Assembly: GCA_964019695.1 (NCBI GenBank)
Contig: OZ026518.1
Coordinates: 86,485,950-86,549,949, forward strand
DNA: 64,000 nt
Source of the DNA: Loripinus fragilis
Taxonomy: Eukaryota; Mollusca; Bivalvia; Lucinida; Lucinidae
Direction: 5' to 3'
The position numbers were made by a program, and so were the translations under genes. Every line of letters starts with the position of its first letter. Within the stretch, counting starts at the first letter, position 1. Under the pieces are notes generated by a model, which worked only from the letters and a program-made list of their open reading frames with translations, had not been told where the DNA came from and made no database searches. Positions 1 through 10,945 of the stretch are shown here, piece after piece.

Positions 1-180
1 GTGCATTAGTCAACTTTCCTGTTACTTTTGAAATACCACCTATCAAGTGTGACAAGGCATTGAGTGACCCTGTTTGGCATTATTAGTTGGCATGGATACC
101 TCAGACCTGATTCAGCCAGTTTAGTTATGACAGTATCCACATACTGTAAACTTGTCAAACTGGTCTTCACCGTAGATTGT

Positions 181-401
181 TTAACCCTTTACTCCATAAT
201 AACGCCTTTTGACGCCTTTGAAATATCATTTCTTTGAAAATATTATGGAAAATGGAGCATTTGCTCTATGAAGCAAATGCTCCAATTTCCATAATATTTT
301 CAAAAGTATTCAAAACTTAACAATTTTTTTTTTATTTTTTCAATGTTCTTAAAAATAGAAAATGTTATGATCTAAAAATAGCCCATGGAGTAAAGGGTTA
401 A
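181..401. repeat. FB-1 fold-back element, copy 1
   Basis: The ends are TTAACCCTTTACTCCAT and its inverse, including TTAA at both sides. The centre is a perfect-looking hairpin on GGAAAATGGAGCATTTGCTC. The TTAA ends resemble the insertion site of piggyBac-type elements. It has no coding capacity. Other copies are at 29999, 46280 and 60261. Confidence 0.85.
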
Positions 402-667
402 AAGGAATTCACTACTAGATTTCAATACTATTTGGTCTGAACAAACTACAGTAAATTTAGAAACATGACATTGTTCCAAGAATATTTTTCTTGTGTAACC
501 TGCTTTTAAAACCTAGGTAGAACTTGCGAGATGCAGGGGTCAATTTGACAAGTTTATTGCCTGTGGTATTGATATTCAAGATAGGAATATTTGTTTGGCA
601 TAGCTTTAGTTAGATACAGTCAAACCTGGAGGTTTTCCAGATAAACGGTTGATGACAAATTAGTTTT

Positions 668-752
668 GGGAGCGCGGTGGCTCAGTGGTAGAGTGCTTGA
701 CTCTTGTTGATGGGAGGTAAAGAATCAAATCAAACAAACAAACAAAACAAAT
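668..752 (+). repeat. SINE-1 copy with internal deletion
   Basis: A box region TGGCTCAGTGGTAGAGTGC is joined directly to the 3' tail TTGTTGATGGGAGGTAAAG; the B box and body are missing. Ends in CAAACAAACAAACAAAAC. Confidence 0.8.
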
Positions 753-1038
753 AAGTTTTCTTATTGCTAAGGCCAAAATAAAAGAAAAATCTGTGTTTAG
801 GGTTACCCGACCCTACCTAAATTTACTGGTGAAACCTAGAATTTTTTTCAGGTTTTCTGGAAAATATATAATATTATGCATTTTGAAAGGCAAAATGCAT
901 AAAATTATATTTTTTCCAGAAAAAAAAATAATTTAAAAAAAAATATTGTGCCTACCCTACCTAAAATTTTCAGACCTGTAACCGGAAACACACCTATTTT
1001 TTTATTTGGCCCAAACCAAAACACATGTGGGTACTTAA

Positions 1039-1230
1039 GAGCGCAGTGGCTCAGTGGTAGAGTGCTTGACTCGAGACCGAGGGGCCGGGGGTTCGAGCCT
1101 CACCGGCGTCACTGCGTTGTGGTCCTTGAGCAAGACACATTTATCCCAGCTTAGTACTGGTTAAACCCAGGAAGGCCCGTCCCTGTTTAACTGAAAGATT
1201 GTTGATGGGACCTAAAGAATCAAATCAAAC
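1039..1230 (+). repeat. SINE-1, full tRNA-derived copy
   Basis: A box TGGCTCAGTGGTAGAGTGC, B box GGTTCGAGCC, body CTTGAGCAAGACACATTTAT and tail AAAGAATCAAATCAAAC. ACTTAAGAGC occurs at both ends (1033-1042 and 1229-1238), consistent with a target duplication. Confidence 0.85.
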
Positions 1231-1770
1231 TTAAGAGCACTCATCGAGACTGCTTTTGAGCACCCAATATGTTTGAGCTGATGAATAAGAAGATAATTAC
1301 AATTTTATGCATATATATTTTACCTGATTTATGCAAACCTGTGTTTTTGCTACCTCTTTTGCCAAATCACCTTTTTAATCATTGAAAAGTAAGGGTTAGT
1401 GGCTGAGTTTCCCAGCCACTCTTCTTTCACATTTTTAATCATGTCTATGCTTGTTTTCCAGCCAGTTCAGTTACAAGAAAGCACCTGCCTTTTTAAGGCA
1501 ATTTTGCTTGGCTGTAGATTTGTTTTATTCAAATATATAATATTTTATTGGAGTACTAAATGAGACTTTTTTTAATGAGCAATTGATAGCATTCATTGTC
1601 TGATTTGCCTTGTCTATATTTTGTCTTGAATGATAGCTTCCAAACCACTAGGTTTAAATTTTAGCCAAACTTTGGAGGAATCTTACCTAAGTGACACTCT
1701 ACAACAATAGCAAAAGTATAGCTGTGATGGTGGCTTGGCTTATTGCAGCAAGAAAACTTTAAGACTCATC
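1231..1770. other. Unassigned AT-rich stretch
   Basis: No open frame, hairpin or repeat was recognised between the second SINE and the Tc1/pogo-like element. Confidence 0.5.
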
Positions 1771-3075
1771 TACAGTCGAACTTTGATGGCTCGAACTCGT
1801 CGGCACCTTCGGTGCTAGTTCCACCCATCCATGTGTTCGAGCGATAAATAGCCTGACAGTTTTCAAGTTGGTATGTGTACTTTATGTCATCATGGACACC
1901 ACTTTTTTATCGACCAAAGTTGCAAAGCGCACGTGAAATCTGTCACTGAACAATAACCCTTTGCACGCTAGAGGTAAAATTATAAGCCGCATGTGTTAGC
2001 AAATGTACCTGTCGAAAGTAAAACACATTGATCAACATGCGCATAATCACAGGCTGATCAATGCATTTGCTGTCGAGTAAGCTGTACCGCTTGTCTTCTT
2101 GTGAGTGAATGTCACTACAGTTCATGTTCGGTTGTTTATCCGTTTCCTTCAGAACGATAAAAGAAAAAAAACAAGTTTGTTTCTTATTATTTATTCAAAA
2201 TGTGCAAGTTGTAATTCGCTGGCCGGCTGATACTGGCAAGCTTAAAAGAAAACCTTCGCTCACAAAGACTCTGACCAGACTGCACAATCTGATGCCCATC
2301 TTTATCCAGCCAGCACAAGGTGTCGGTCCACTATTGGCCTGCCAGCGAAACGGCATTTAAATGTCTTTTCGCTTGAGGCCGATAGTGGCCTTTGCTCACA
2401 AGGACTCTGACGAGACTGCACAACTGAACAGACTGATATGAATCTTCGATGATTGTAAAATGGATTAGCACACAAAGCAAGCAAATTTCTACTTTCACAT
2501 TTGCTTCTTAAATAGTGTCAACTTTCATTTTCGGAAACTGGCATACTCGTGGCAGAAGTGATTGGCCTATTTGGAAAGTTCTCCTGATTTAAAGACCTGG
2601 TGATCACCAGGCATGTCTTACTCATTTTGACACGCAAATTCTTGATTACAAAACATCTCATTAATTGTCTTAAATCATTTTTGGCCGCCCTACCAAGTGG
2701 TGACAAGTGAGAACTCACTCAAATCTTTGATCTGATAAATTGCCACTAATTGCTTCACACGTTCCGCTCGTCAGTTAGGTAACCCAAGAGTAAAATCATC
2801 ATTGTCACGGAGTGCTTATGAAAATAATAATGAACATAAATCAAGTGACTGACTGGTTCATGTAAAGAAATATTTGGTTCGAGCCAACATAGCATTTTTG
2901 CATTAAAAATCGCCACGCGGACCGTGCTTTGGGTTCGAGGGTACGAGCCATCACTGTTCTAGCCTGGGTGTATTTGAACATTAAATTTATACAAAAATTG
3001 CCGGGACCGACGAACAAGTTAGAGCAATCCCTGGGGTTTGAGACAGGCGAGTTCAAGTGACCAAAGTTCGACTGT
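1771..3075. mobile_element. Tc1/pogo-like non-autonomous element
   Basis: Inverted ends ACAGTCGAACTTTGATGGCT and AGTGACCAAAGTTCGACTGT, with TA on both outer sides. Subterminal GGCTCGAAC motifs occur on both strands. The CAGTCGAAC-type terminus with TA duplication is typical of pogo/Tc1-related elements of marine invertebrates (recalled knowledge). No DDE transposase is recognisable in the 1.3 kb. Confidence 0.6.
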
Positions 3076-3327
3076 ATTTTGAAATCAAGGAATAGAATTC
3101 AAAACAGTATGGTAGAAAATGAATGAAAGATTTGTATTCTTTTTCCTTAAACTTGACCCATGACAAGTGAATAGTCTTTTCACTTGTCCTGGGACAAGTA
3201 TAAAGAAAATGAATACAAATCTGTATTTCATTTTCTAAATTTCTATTGGAAATTTCTAACATGTCCTGAATGAAATGGGACCAGGTTGGACAAGTCGGGC
3301 ATTGTATTTCCTCACCACTATGAATCA

Positions 3328-3460
3328 GGCTTCCAGATAGGAGTGCGTTTTGGAAATTATTTTCTTTATCTCTTATTCAAAACATATGTTGTGGGTAATC
3401 AAAAGAACCGCCTCAATGAGACGGTTCTTTTGAGCACCCAAACACATGTTTAAACTAGAA
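3328..3460. repeat. FB-9 fold-back element, truncated
   Basis: Contains the family start (GGCTTCCAGATAGGAGTGCG) and the centre AAGAACCGCCTCAATGAGAC / GACGGTTCTTTTGAGCACCC. Confidence 0.75.
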
Positions 3461-3599
3461 CACATTCAACGGCACGCCACCGCAAATCCCCAAGCTCTCA
3501 AAGAAATCTCATGGTAATTGACCCTTTGACCCCATCCCAAGGTCACCAGTTTTATCGTAGGTTAAAGTTGTATCGTGGTCTACTGCTCATCCCCTTTAA

Positions 3600-4690
3600 T
3601 TTGATATGCCACATGACCATATTCAGAAAATTAAATTTTCGACCCCTCCAGAAGGCCCCAGGGGGTGGGGACCCAAAAAATTGTGCCGGAGCATGTGTCA
3701 TTCATGTTAGTAACTCACACACCAAATCTGGTTGATTTCGGAATTTTTTTTTTTTGGACCCCCCCCCCGAAACCCCCCACGGTACCCCTAAGGCCCCTTA
3801 AGGCCGACCCCTGGGGCATGACCCAGGCGGCCGAATGAAAATCCCGTCTGATATGTTATATATCTTTCATTTGTGAGAGGATACACAAAGTTTGGTTTAA
3901 AAACCTTTGAAATTGACTTTGTACTTCGGATTTAATGATATTTGACCTTTTGGCCCCTCCCCAAGGCCCCATGGGGCGGGTCCCAAAAAATGGTGCCAGT
4001 GCATGTGTCATTCATGTTAGTAACTCACACACCAAATCTGGTTGATTTCGGAATTTTTTTTTTTTTTGACCCCCACAAACCCCCCACGGTACCCCTAAGG
4101 CCCCTTAAGGCCGACCCCTGGGGCATTACCCAGGCGGCCGAATGAAAATCCCGTCTGATATGGTATATATCTTTCATTTGTGAGAGGATACACAAAGTTT
4201 GTTTTAAAAACCTTTGAAATTGACTTTGTACTTCGGATTTAATGATATTTGACCTTTTGGCCCCTCCCCAAGGCCCCATGGGGCGGGTCCCAAAAAATGG
4301 TGCCAGTGCATGTGCCATTCATGTAAGTAACTCACACACCAAATCTCAAGTTTCAAAAAAAAATTTTTTTGCCCCCCCCCCCCCCAGGCGACCAAATGAA
4401 AATCACGTCTGATATGTTTTATATCTTTCATGTGTGAGAAGACTCACAAAGTTTGGTTAAAAAATCTTTGAAATTGACTTTGTAATTGACATTTAATGAT
4501 ATTTAATGATATTTGACCTTTTGGCCCCTCCCCAAGGCTTAAGGGGGCGGGGTCAAAAAAAATGAGCCGTTGCACACCCTATTCATGTGAGCAACTCACA
4601 CACCAAATTTGGTTGGATTTCGTCCAATGGTTTAGGATGAGATAGCGTGACAGACGGACGGAAGGAGGCGATTGCAATATCCCCGACGCT
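3600..4690. repeat. Interspersed repeat with 308-bp tandem units
   Basis: TTTGAAATTGACTTTGTA recurs at about 3906, 4214 and 4468. Units contain G/C-rich blocks (CCCCAAGGCCCCATGGGGCG; CCTAAGGCCCCTTAAGGCCG). The right end, GACAGACGGACGGAAGG and CCCCGACGCTTGTTAAAAAA, resembles mollusc interspersed repeat ends. Open frames here are translations of low-complexity repeat. Confidence 0.75.
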
Positions 4691-5029
4691 TGTTAAAAAA
4701 GCGTGGGGATAATTAATGGGTAAGAAAATAATTAAAATTTTACGCAAATAAAATTTCCTTATCTGGATCTATGTTGAATGATCCATGATCATCCGTTCCC
4801 TCTTGTTTGAATTTCTCCATGACAACTTTTGGGCCAACACTTTAAATTTTGGTACTTACTGCATTGGTGAGCCGTAAAGGCTCAGATGAGCCTGCACAAA
4901 TGTGCAGTCTCACCAGAGTGTTCTTTGCTTGCACGCACAAAATTGTGATGTAAAAGAATACTGACACCAAAATTTAGGCCTCTTCCCACTATGCTGTCAA
5001 TTCATGTTTGAAGAATGGTTTTACACATA

Positions 5030-5425
5030 TCACGCCTATCAAAAGATCCAATGCTCAACATCTGGTTGAAAATGAAAAACAACTGCTCCATGAAGAATAT
5101 TAAAAATCGGAGAATGTCATGCAATAGCCTATAGTTTCCTTAGTTTATGGTATAAATACGAGCTCAGTAAGTATTCTCATTAGGTCATATTTACTTTTCG
5201 CGCGATAAACACATTCCTGTCGAATTCTTGTACACCTCTTTTACTAGAAATGTAAATCTGACAAAACGAGAGAACTTTCTGACCTCAAATTTATACCAAA
5301 AACATAGGAATGCATAGGCTGTTGCATGACATTCCCCAATTTTTTATTCCTTTTCTGGAACAGTTGATTTTAATATTCAACCAGGTGTTGAGCATTAGAT
5401 TGTTTGGTAGGCGTACATATAAGAT
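5030..5425. repeat. Fold-back element with arms of about 110 bp
   Basis: CCAATGCTCAACATCTGGTTGAA pattern near 5048 pairs with TTCAACCAGGTGTTGAGCAT near 5377. GGAGAATGTCATGCAATAGC pairs with GTTGCATGACATTCCCC. Confidence 0.78.
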
Positions 5426-5569
5426 AAGTAAAACAAGATCTCATGACCCGGTCCATTTTTTTGTCATTCAAGGAAATTAAGAGCAAGTGTGAATTTTTTC
5501 AATGCTTGCACAGCATGTATTCACAAAGAAAGTAGAATAGTAATGACCTGGCTGCTCTTCTAGGGAGGG

Positions 5570-5960
5570 GCAGCAGGGATTTTTTTTGGTAACCTCAGGG
5601 GCCGAAATTCGGCCCCTTTCCCAATGGGATTTAGGTGACTTTTTTCCCAATTTGCCAAAAAAATTCCCAATCTCAAAAAAAAAAATTTTTTTTTTTTTTT
5701 TTAGAATTTTCATTCAGTCACCACACACACTCACAAGCTACATGATGACAATCTACTAGAATTGCATCCTATTTTCCTTCAATTTAATGGCAATAGTATG
5801 TGTAATAGCTAATTTTGTTTTTAAACTGACCAAATATGCTGTTCTTGCTTGTTTAGAAAATTTCCCAAAATAGTGGTTTACCGCGCTAATTTGCCCAATC
5901 TGAAAGGCCCTAGGGCCCCTTCCCAAAATTGCAAAAAAAATCCCTGGGCAGATAAAAAAA
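5570..5960. repeat. CCCAATTTGCC-type repeat pair
   Basis: GGGGCCGAAATTCGGCCCCT with CCCAATGGGATTTAGGTGAC, then a diverged second block from 5870 with AAAATTTCCCAAAATAG and GGGCCCCTTCCCAAAATTGC. The rest of 5426-6065 shows nothing further. Confidence 0.5.
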
Positions 5961-6065
5961 ATATGGAGGGATTAATACATGAAATCGTCAGATTTTGTTA
6001 ACTTATCGCATAGGCAAGCAGCGAAGGCTCAGACGAGCATGTAACAACTATCTAAGATAAAAATC

Positions 6066-6246
6066 AGGCTTCAGATAAGAGTGTGTGATCAAAAATTAAT
6101 TTTCTTTCATTTTTCAACCATAGCATATGTTGTGGGTACTCAAAAGAAAAGTCTCGGTGAGATGGTTCTTTTGAGCACCCAAAACAAATGTTAAACAAAT
6201 GGGTAAGAAAATATTAACAATTTTATCACTCAAAAATTGTGTTTAT
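6066..6246. repeat. FB-9 fold-back element
   Basis: Start AGGCTTCAGATAAGAGTGTG; central hairpin TACTCAAAAGAA / TTCTTTTGAGCACCC; the end resembles TTTTATCACTCAAAAATTGTG. Confidence 0.75.
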
Positions 6247-7387
6247 CTAAACCCATTGAAATATTACAATGTCCTGTAGATATGTATGGACTTATTTCTT
6301 TTGTATTTTACCCCACTAATTTTCCATTTGTTGGGTGAAAGAATTCATAATAATAGTATGCCTCCCTTTATTTTTCCGTTCATTTAGGAAAAAGCAGTTG
6401 TAATTAAAGCATGACTAGAAATTATTTTTGCCTCTCAGTTGCCATTTTTGGGTAGATAGTCTAACAGATAGTATGCCTGGAAGTTATTAATCCCTCTTAT
6501 TTTTCATTTATTGAGTAACAGAATTGTTTATTTATATGTATGACTCTGGAAATTTGTTATCCATTGATTGGGTATCAGAATTGGTACTTATATTATGACT
6601 GCACAAATGAGTTATCCGGGGAGTTATCGTGATCCTTGGTCATCTGTCATCAACAATTGCTTCAAAGGATACTCCTAAACTACTGTCTTTGGTTGTTTTG
6701 GCCAAAGTCTGAAAGTGATAATTATATGTGTATGCATTATTATATGTGTATGAATGGACAGATGGGCAGATGTTTAGTTTTGTGAAAAAATCAGGCTGAA
6801 ATGGTAAAAGGGCCCTTTCACGACTCAGGCTGAAACAACCCATGTCAAAATGCCGGGGGCGGAGCCAAAACGACCTGTTACCATTACAGTGTGACTCAGG
6901 GAAACCAAGAGAATTTATAGAGAAAACAACTCAAAAACATAGATTTTGGAACAATTCAACAACATCTTCTGAGACAATTCCCCAACAACATTTTTTAGAT
7001 TTAGAATTAAAAATCATTAAAGTGTCTGTGAATTAAATTGTCACATAAAAATGATGAGGTGTCTGTGAGTTGACAAGAATGACCTACTTTTTTGATTTGC
7101 ATATACTTTTTCTTAAAAATGCCCTACTATCCCTCCTTTTTCACTCTAAAATGTCATTTACTTGTAAAAACCCAGAATTAATTCCTCGCTCGCTCCGCTC
7201 GCTTGTATTTAATAAATTAACTAAGGATTTTTTTCAGGGAGCACGCTGCAAAACATCAATTTTTAGTTTTAACCCCAAAGGGCTCTCTGTTTAGCTTGTA
7301 CTATTGTCACAGCTATTATCCTGCTTATTTAGTGTGGAATTTATTTCTAACTACTCATTGTGATAAATTTTGTACTTGGAAAAGCCC
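6247..7387. other. Unassigned stretch with diverged short repeats
   Basis: GGAAxTTATTAT/TTTCCATTTGTTGGG motifs recur around 6310-6600 as a loose array. The block 7070-7290 (CCCTACTATCCCTCCTTTTT, CGCTCGCTCCGCTCGC) is a repeat also seen at 11831-12270. No gene is seen. Confidence 0.5.
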
Positions 7388-7971
7388 TACGGTAAATGTT
7401 CTAAAATTACGAACACTAAAAAATAATTATTTTTTCCGCTGTTCGTAATTTTAGAAATTACGTTTATGAAAAAATGTCAGTGTTTGAAATTTTAGAATGT
7501 GGACTTTATCAGGAGAAAAACGGTATATATGCATGTCAAAATGTGGTAGAAACGTGTTGAAAACACGGCGATATGATTCTGCGCTATCTACTCATTTTTT
7601 CTTTTCTTTAATCTTATTAAAACCGCCGCTAAATTCATGCGGACTGAGTCAGTAAAATGTCCAGCGCATGCAGTATTCGCCATGTCGAGAGCCAGGCACG
7701 TGCATATTATGTCACTCAATTTACTTACAGGTCATAAAAGTCCACTGATTTAAACTATTCGATAAACAGGGTCTCCTATGTTCACTCGCCTCGGACTACC
7801 GATGAATCACTACACTATTTCGTTCTTCCTTTCCAGTTAATATTGTACTCAAGAATTGAAACAGCTAGACATCTCGTACGATCAGATTTTTTGCAAAGAT
7901 CTACACAAACTTTGAAATACGTAGACGAGTTCCCAGTGTAAAAAAATCTGGCGAAATTCAAAAAGAACACA

Positions 7972-7973
<2 letters not shown>

Positions 7974-8028
<55 letters not shown>
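7974..8028. repeat. (CT)n microsatellite, about 54 bp
   Basis: Uninterrupted CT repeats. A second (CT)n tract of about 36 bp lies at 8340-8375; both lie inside the 4.4-kb element. Confidence 0.95.
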
Positions 8029-8032
<4 letters not shown>

Positions 8033-8336
8033 GTTGATCCGCCGATGGAATGTTTACTTTGATGTTTGCAAACAGATCAGACCCGAATGGTATTCAGAAT
8101 AGAATGTTTCGTCAATTTAAAAATGTGTGCATACGGTAGAAAGTATGCAAAGCGTTACATGTAATACTGTGGAATGTCCGACTTTGCCGTACAAAAGCCG
8201 ACGCGCACAATAAGTTTGGGTTTTGGGTCCTCATCGGAAGCAGTTGTAAAACAAGATAGATTGACTGACCTAAACATTGCGTTTCGATATTCTAAGAAAC
8301 CAAGCCAAAACAAAAGATTTGTGTGCAAACACCGTG

Positions 8337-8379
<43 letters not shown>

Positions 8380-8531
8380 TTTACGACCTGCTATCAAAGT
8401 TTGCAAACAGTTTGGGTCTAGAAGATCGTCCGACGTACCTGATCAGGGGCAAACATGCATACCAAGAGTTATAATCTAGTCCGACTTTGCGTCCGCTGAA
8501 GGTACATTTCAGACAAGTACCTTCTTTCAGA

Positions 8532-8783
8532 TGCATGCCATGGGCAGATCCAGAGGGGGACAGGGGGTCCGAGCCCCCTGAAAAATCACAAAAATATAGG
8601 GTTTCCTAGCAATATTGATCCAGATCCCCTAAAAATCACAAAGCTACCAAGCCAGCATTCAATGGTGGGCCATTATCGACAATGGCGTTTCGCTGATGGG
8701 CCGATGGTGGTCCATTTTTAGTGGCATTTCGGTCCTCTATCACTACCCCCTCTGACTAAGTGGTCTGGATCAGCGCATGCATG
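8532..8783. repeat. FB-13 element (CATGCGCGGATCCAGAGG-type ends), forward copy
   Basis: GGGCAGATCCAGAGGGGGAC at the left and GTCTGGATCAGCGCATGC at the right; contains CCTGAAAAATCACAAAAATA and GCATTCAATGGTGGGCCAT. Confidence 0.78.
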
Positions 8784-8833
8784 CAGTGCGTGTGAACCGG
8801 CTCGATTGAAATTAAACTGTCAACGGACATAAT

Positions 8834-9117
8834 TCATGCGGATCCAGAAAGTTTTGTCAAAGGGGATCCAACTTTGACAACGTTTGTTTTTAAAGTTGAT
8901 GGGGGGAGGGAGGATCCATGTCCCACTTTAAGCGGGCCATCATCGGCCCGCCAGCGAAACACCATTAAAGGCGTTTCGCTGACATGCCGATGAATGCCCA
9001 ACATTGAATGCTGGCTTAGCAGCTGCGATTTTTTAGGGGATCCGGACCTATATTGCCAGAAAACCCTATATTTTTGTGATTTTTCAGTGTGGGGGTCCGG
9101 ACCTGGATCCGCACATG
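8834..9117. repeat. FB-13 element, reverse copy next to the forward copy
   Basis: CATGCGGATCCAGAAAG at the left and GGACCTGGATCCGCACATG at the right; it is the inverted counterpart of 8532-8783, 50 bp away. Confidence 0.8.
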
Positions 9118-9608
9118 TAACTTTACGATATTTTGGTACATACAACGTGCGACAAAGACTCAGACGAGCCTGCGCAAGTGTGCATTTTCAATACAGCATT
9201 GATGGCTCAGGAATGTCAAGCATCACCGCTTTTATGTTGAATGGGTCATTAATTTTGTTTATCATATGACGTCGCGTCTGGGAGTGAATAACGCCATGCA
9301 ATAATTACAACTGTCATAACATTTATTGAGATCCGCTAATCTGATTGGTCAAGAACGGTCATCTGATCGCATTGACCTGTATTTCATTTTCCAATGAACC
9401 CGGTCCGTATTCATGAGGGGGGCGGGGCCATTCACGACAGAACTACTTTTGTGATACTGTGCAATGCTTCAGTGAAGAGAAATGGACAGCCTGCAACTAC
9501 TGACACTTTACCTTGCACCTACACCTATATTTTCAGGTAGAAAAGCAAAGATTAACTTACATACGACGCCTAAATGAACAGTAGTCATACCGATCGGCTG
9601 TCTGCTGC

Positions 9609-9910
9609 CATGCGCGGTTCCAGAAATTTTCGTCATGGGGGGGGGGGGGGGGGTCCACGTCAATCTGACAACAAAAAAAAAACTCTGACAGCGTTGTTTG
9701 TTTGTTTTTTGCTTTTTTCTTAGTCCTCGGCTTATTTTACAGAAGTCAAATGGTTACTTTCAAAGAGAAATATCATTTTTCAAGGTTCCGGAGGGGGTCC
9801 AAATTTTTCCAGGGGGGGGGGCAATTGCTTACTCCCCATAGAAACCCAAAAAACTTGTGATTTTCCAGGGGGTCCGGACCCCCTGGCCCCTCCCCTCTGG
9901 ATCCGCACTT
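9609..9910. repeat. FB-13 element, diverged, with poly-G tract
   Basis: CATGCGCGGTTCCAGAAATT to CCTCTGGATCCGCACTTGG, including an uninterrupted run of about 17 G near 9638. Confidence 0.7.
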
Positions 9911-10199
9911 GGCTGCGATCTATTTAGTTTCCCAGTCCGCAAAATGATGCGATCGCCTCTTGGCTTGCACATGTGCTCGTTTTCCTGCAACTTCGTTGTA
10001 TGTTTTCAGTCAAGCCCCGCAATAAAATCGTTTCTTGAACTTACTGCATGACTGTTGCCTGGTTTATCCAACATCTTTGCAATTCATCTTTGCATTCTTC
10101 AATCACTCAATAAAGATAGCTCAATTTCTTTTCCTGGGGGTCATTTCTTTTCCTTTACAAGCCATTTTGACAGATGATGCTTTTCGTCACCAATGTAAA

Positions 10200-10345
10200 T
10201 GAATGACGTCATATCCGATGACGTAACTATCGTACACATTGAACACCCATGTTAAGTTTTTTCGGTTGTCACTAGGTAAAAACGAGATTCTAGTCTCTAA
10301 AATGTAGTTGTTTATTTTCAATTGGAGAACGGCCGCCATTTTGAT
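10200..10345. promoter_or_regulatory. Promoter-like cluster: two CRE-like sites and a YY1-like site
   Basis: ATGACGTCAT at about 10204 is a full CRE palindrome and ATGACGTAAC follows 15 bp later. GGCCGCCATTTTG near 10331 fits the YY1 motif. It lies upstream of CABLES but also inside the 4.4-kb element, so it may belong to either or to neither. Motif match only. Confidence 0.25.
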
Positions 10346-10489
10346 TTTTGAACGTCGCGATCGTTACGTCTACATACGCACGTCATAGTCTAAATGCGCG
10401 AAACAAATTATTAGCTGGAAACGTATTTTTTAAGGAAAACATAATTAAAAATGCTGAATAAGAATCAATAAAGAAGAAGTTGTAATTAT

Positions 10490-10651
10490 AAGAATTGAAA
10501 GTAATTTTTCTGCGTTTCACTGAGGTATGAAATGTAGTTTAAATTACATCTAATTTTAGCATGAAAACCTTCGGTTTTCATGCAAATTAGATGTAATTTT
10601 CCCGACATTTCATACCTCAGTGAAACGCAGAAAAAAAACTTTCAATTCTTA
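10490..10651. repeat. Long palindrome with arms of about 80 bp
   Basis: AAGAATTGAAAGTAATTTTT at the left pairs with AAAAAAAACTTTCAATTCTT at the right; TGCGTTTCACTGAGGTATGA and CATGAAAACC pair further in. Confidence 0.85.
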
Positions 10652-10945
10652 AATAAAATCGATAAACCACTAGTGGTTTATAGATTTACGGGAAACGTTA
10701 TGACGTCCATTATAACGTTGCCTAAAAGATGGCAAAATCTTGACGTTTTCACGCAAAAATGCGATTTTTAATTTTAATGTCATATGATAAATAGAATCTA
10801 ACATTCGTGCTCCTGTATTATTGAATTTATTAAACTCGTTGCGAAAAAGTAATAAAATGCTCGGCAAGCCTCGCATTTTATCACTTTTCCCCAACTCGTT
10901 TAATAAATTCAATAAAACATGAGCACTCATGTAAGATCCTCTATG
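10651..10945. repeat. FB-14 repeat copy 1
   Basis: Shares AATAAAATCGATAAACCACT, a GTGGTTTA palindrome, GCAAAAT-TTGACGTTTTCA, and an AT-rich inverted part around AAAATGCTCGGCAAGCCTCG with 35554 and 49620. It directly abuts the palindrome at 10490-10651. Confidence 0.75.

Noticed and set aside
1039..1120. Possible tRNA gene (A and B boxes present)
   Set aside because: The cloverleaf is incomplete, the body and tail match other SINE-1 copies, and target duplications are present, so it is a SINE.
4025..4431. Overlapping minus-strand open frames of 75-97 residues
   Set aside because: They fall within the 308-bp G/C-rich tandem repeat, and the peptide similarity comes from the repeat.
8155..8479. 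Open frames of 65-101 residues on both strands rich in SLSLSL or RERERE
   Set aside because: They are produced by the (CT)n microsatellite.
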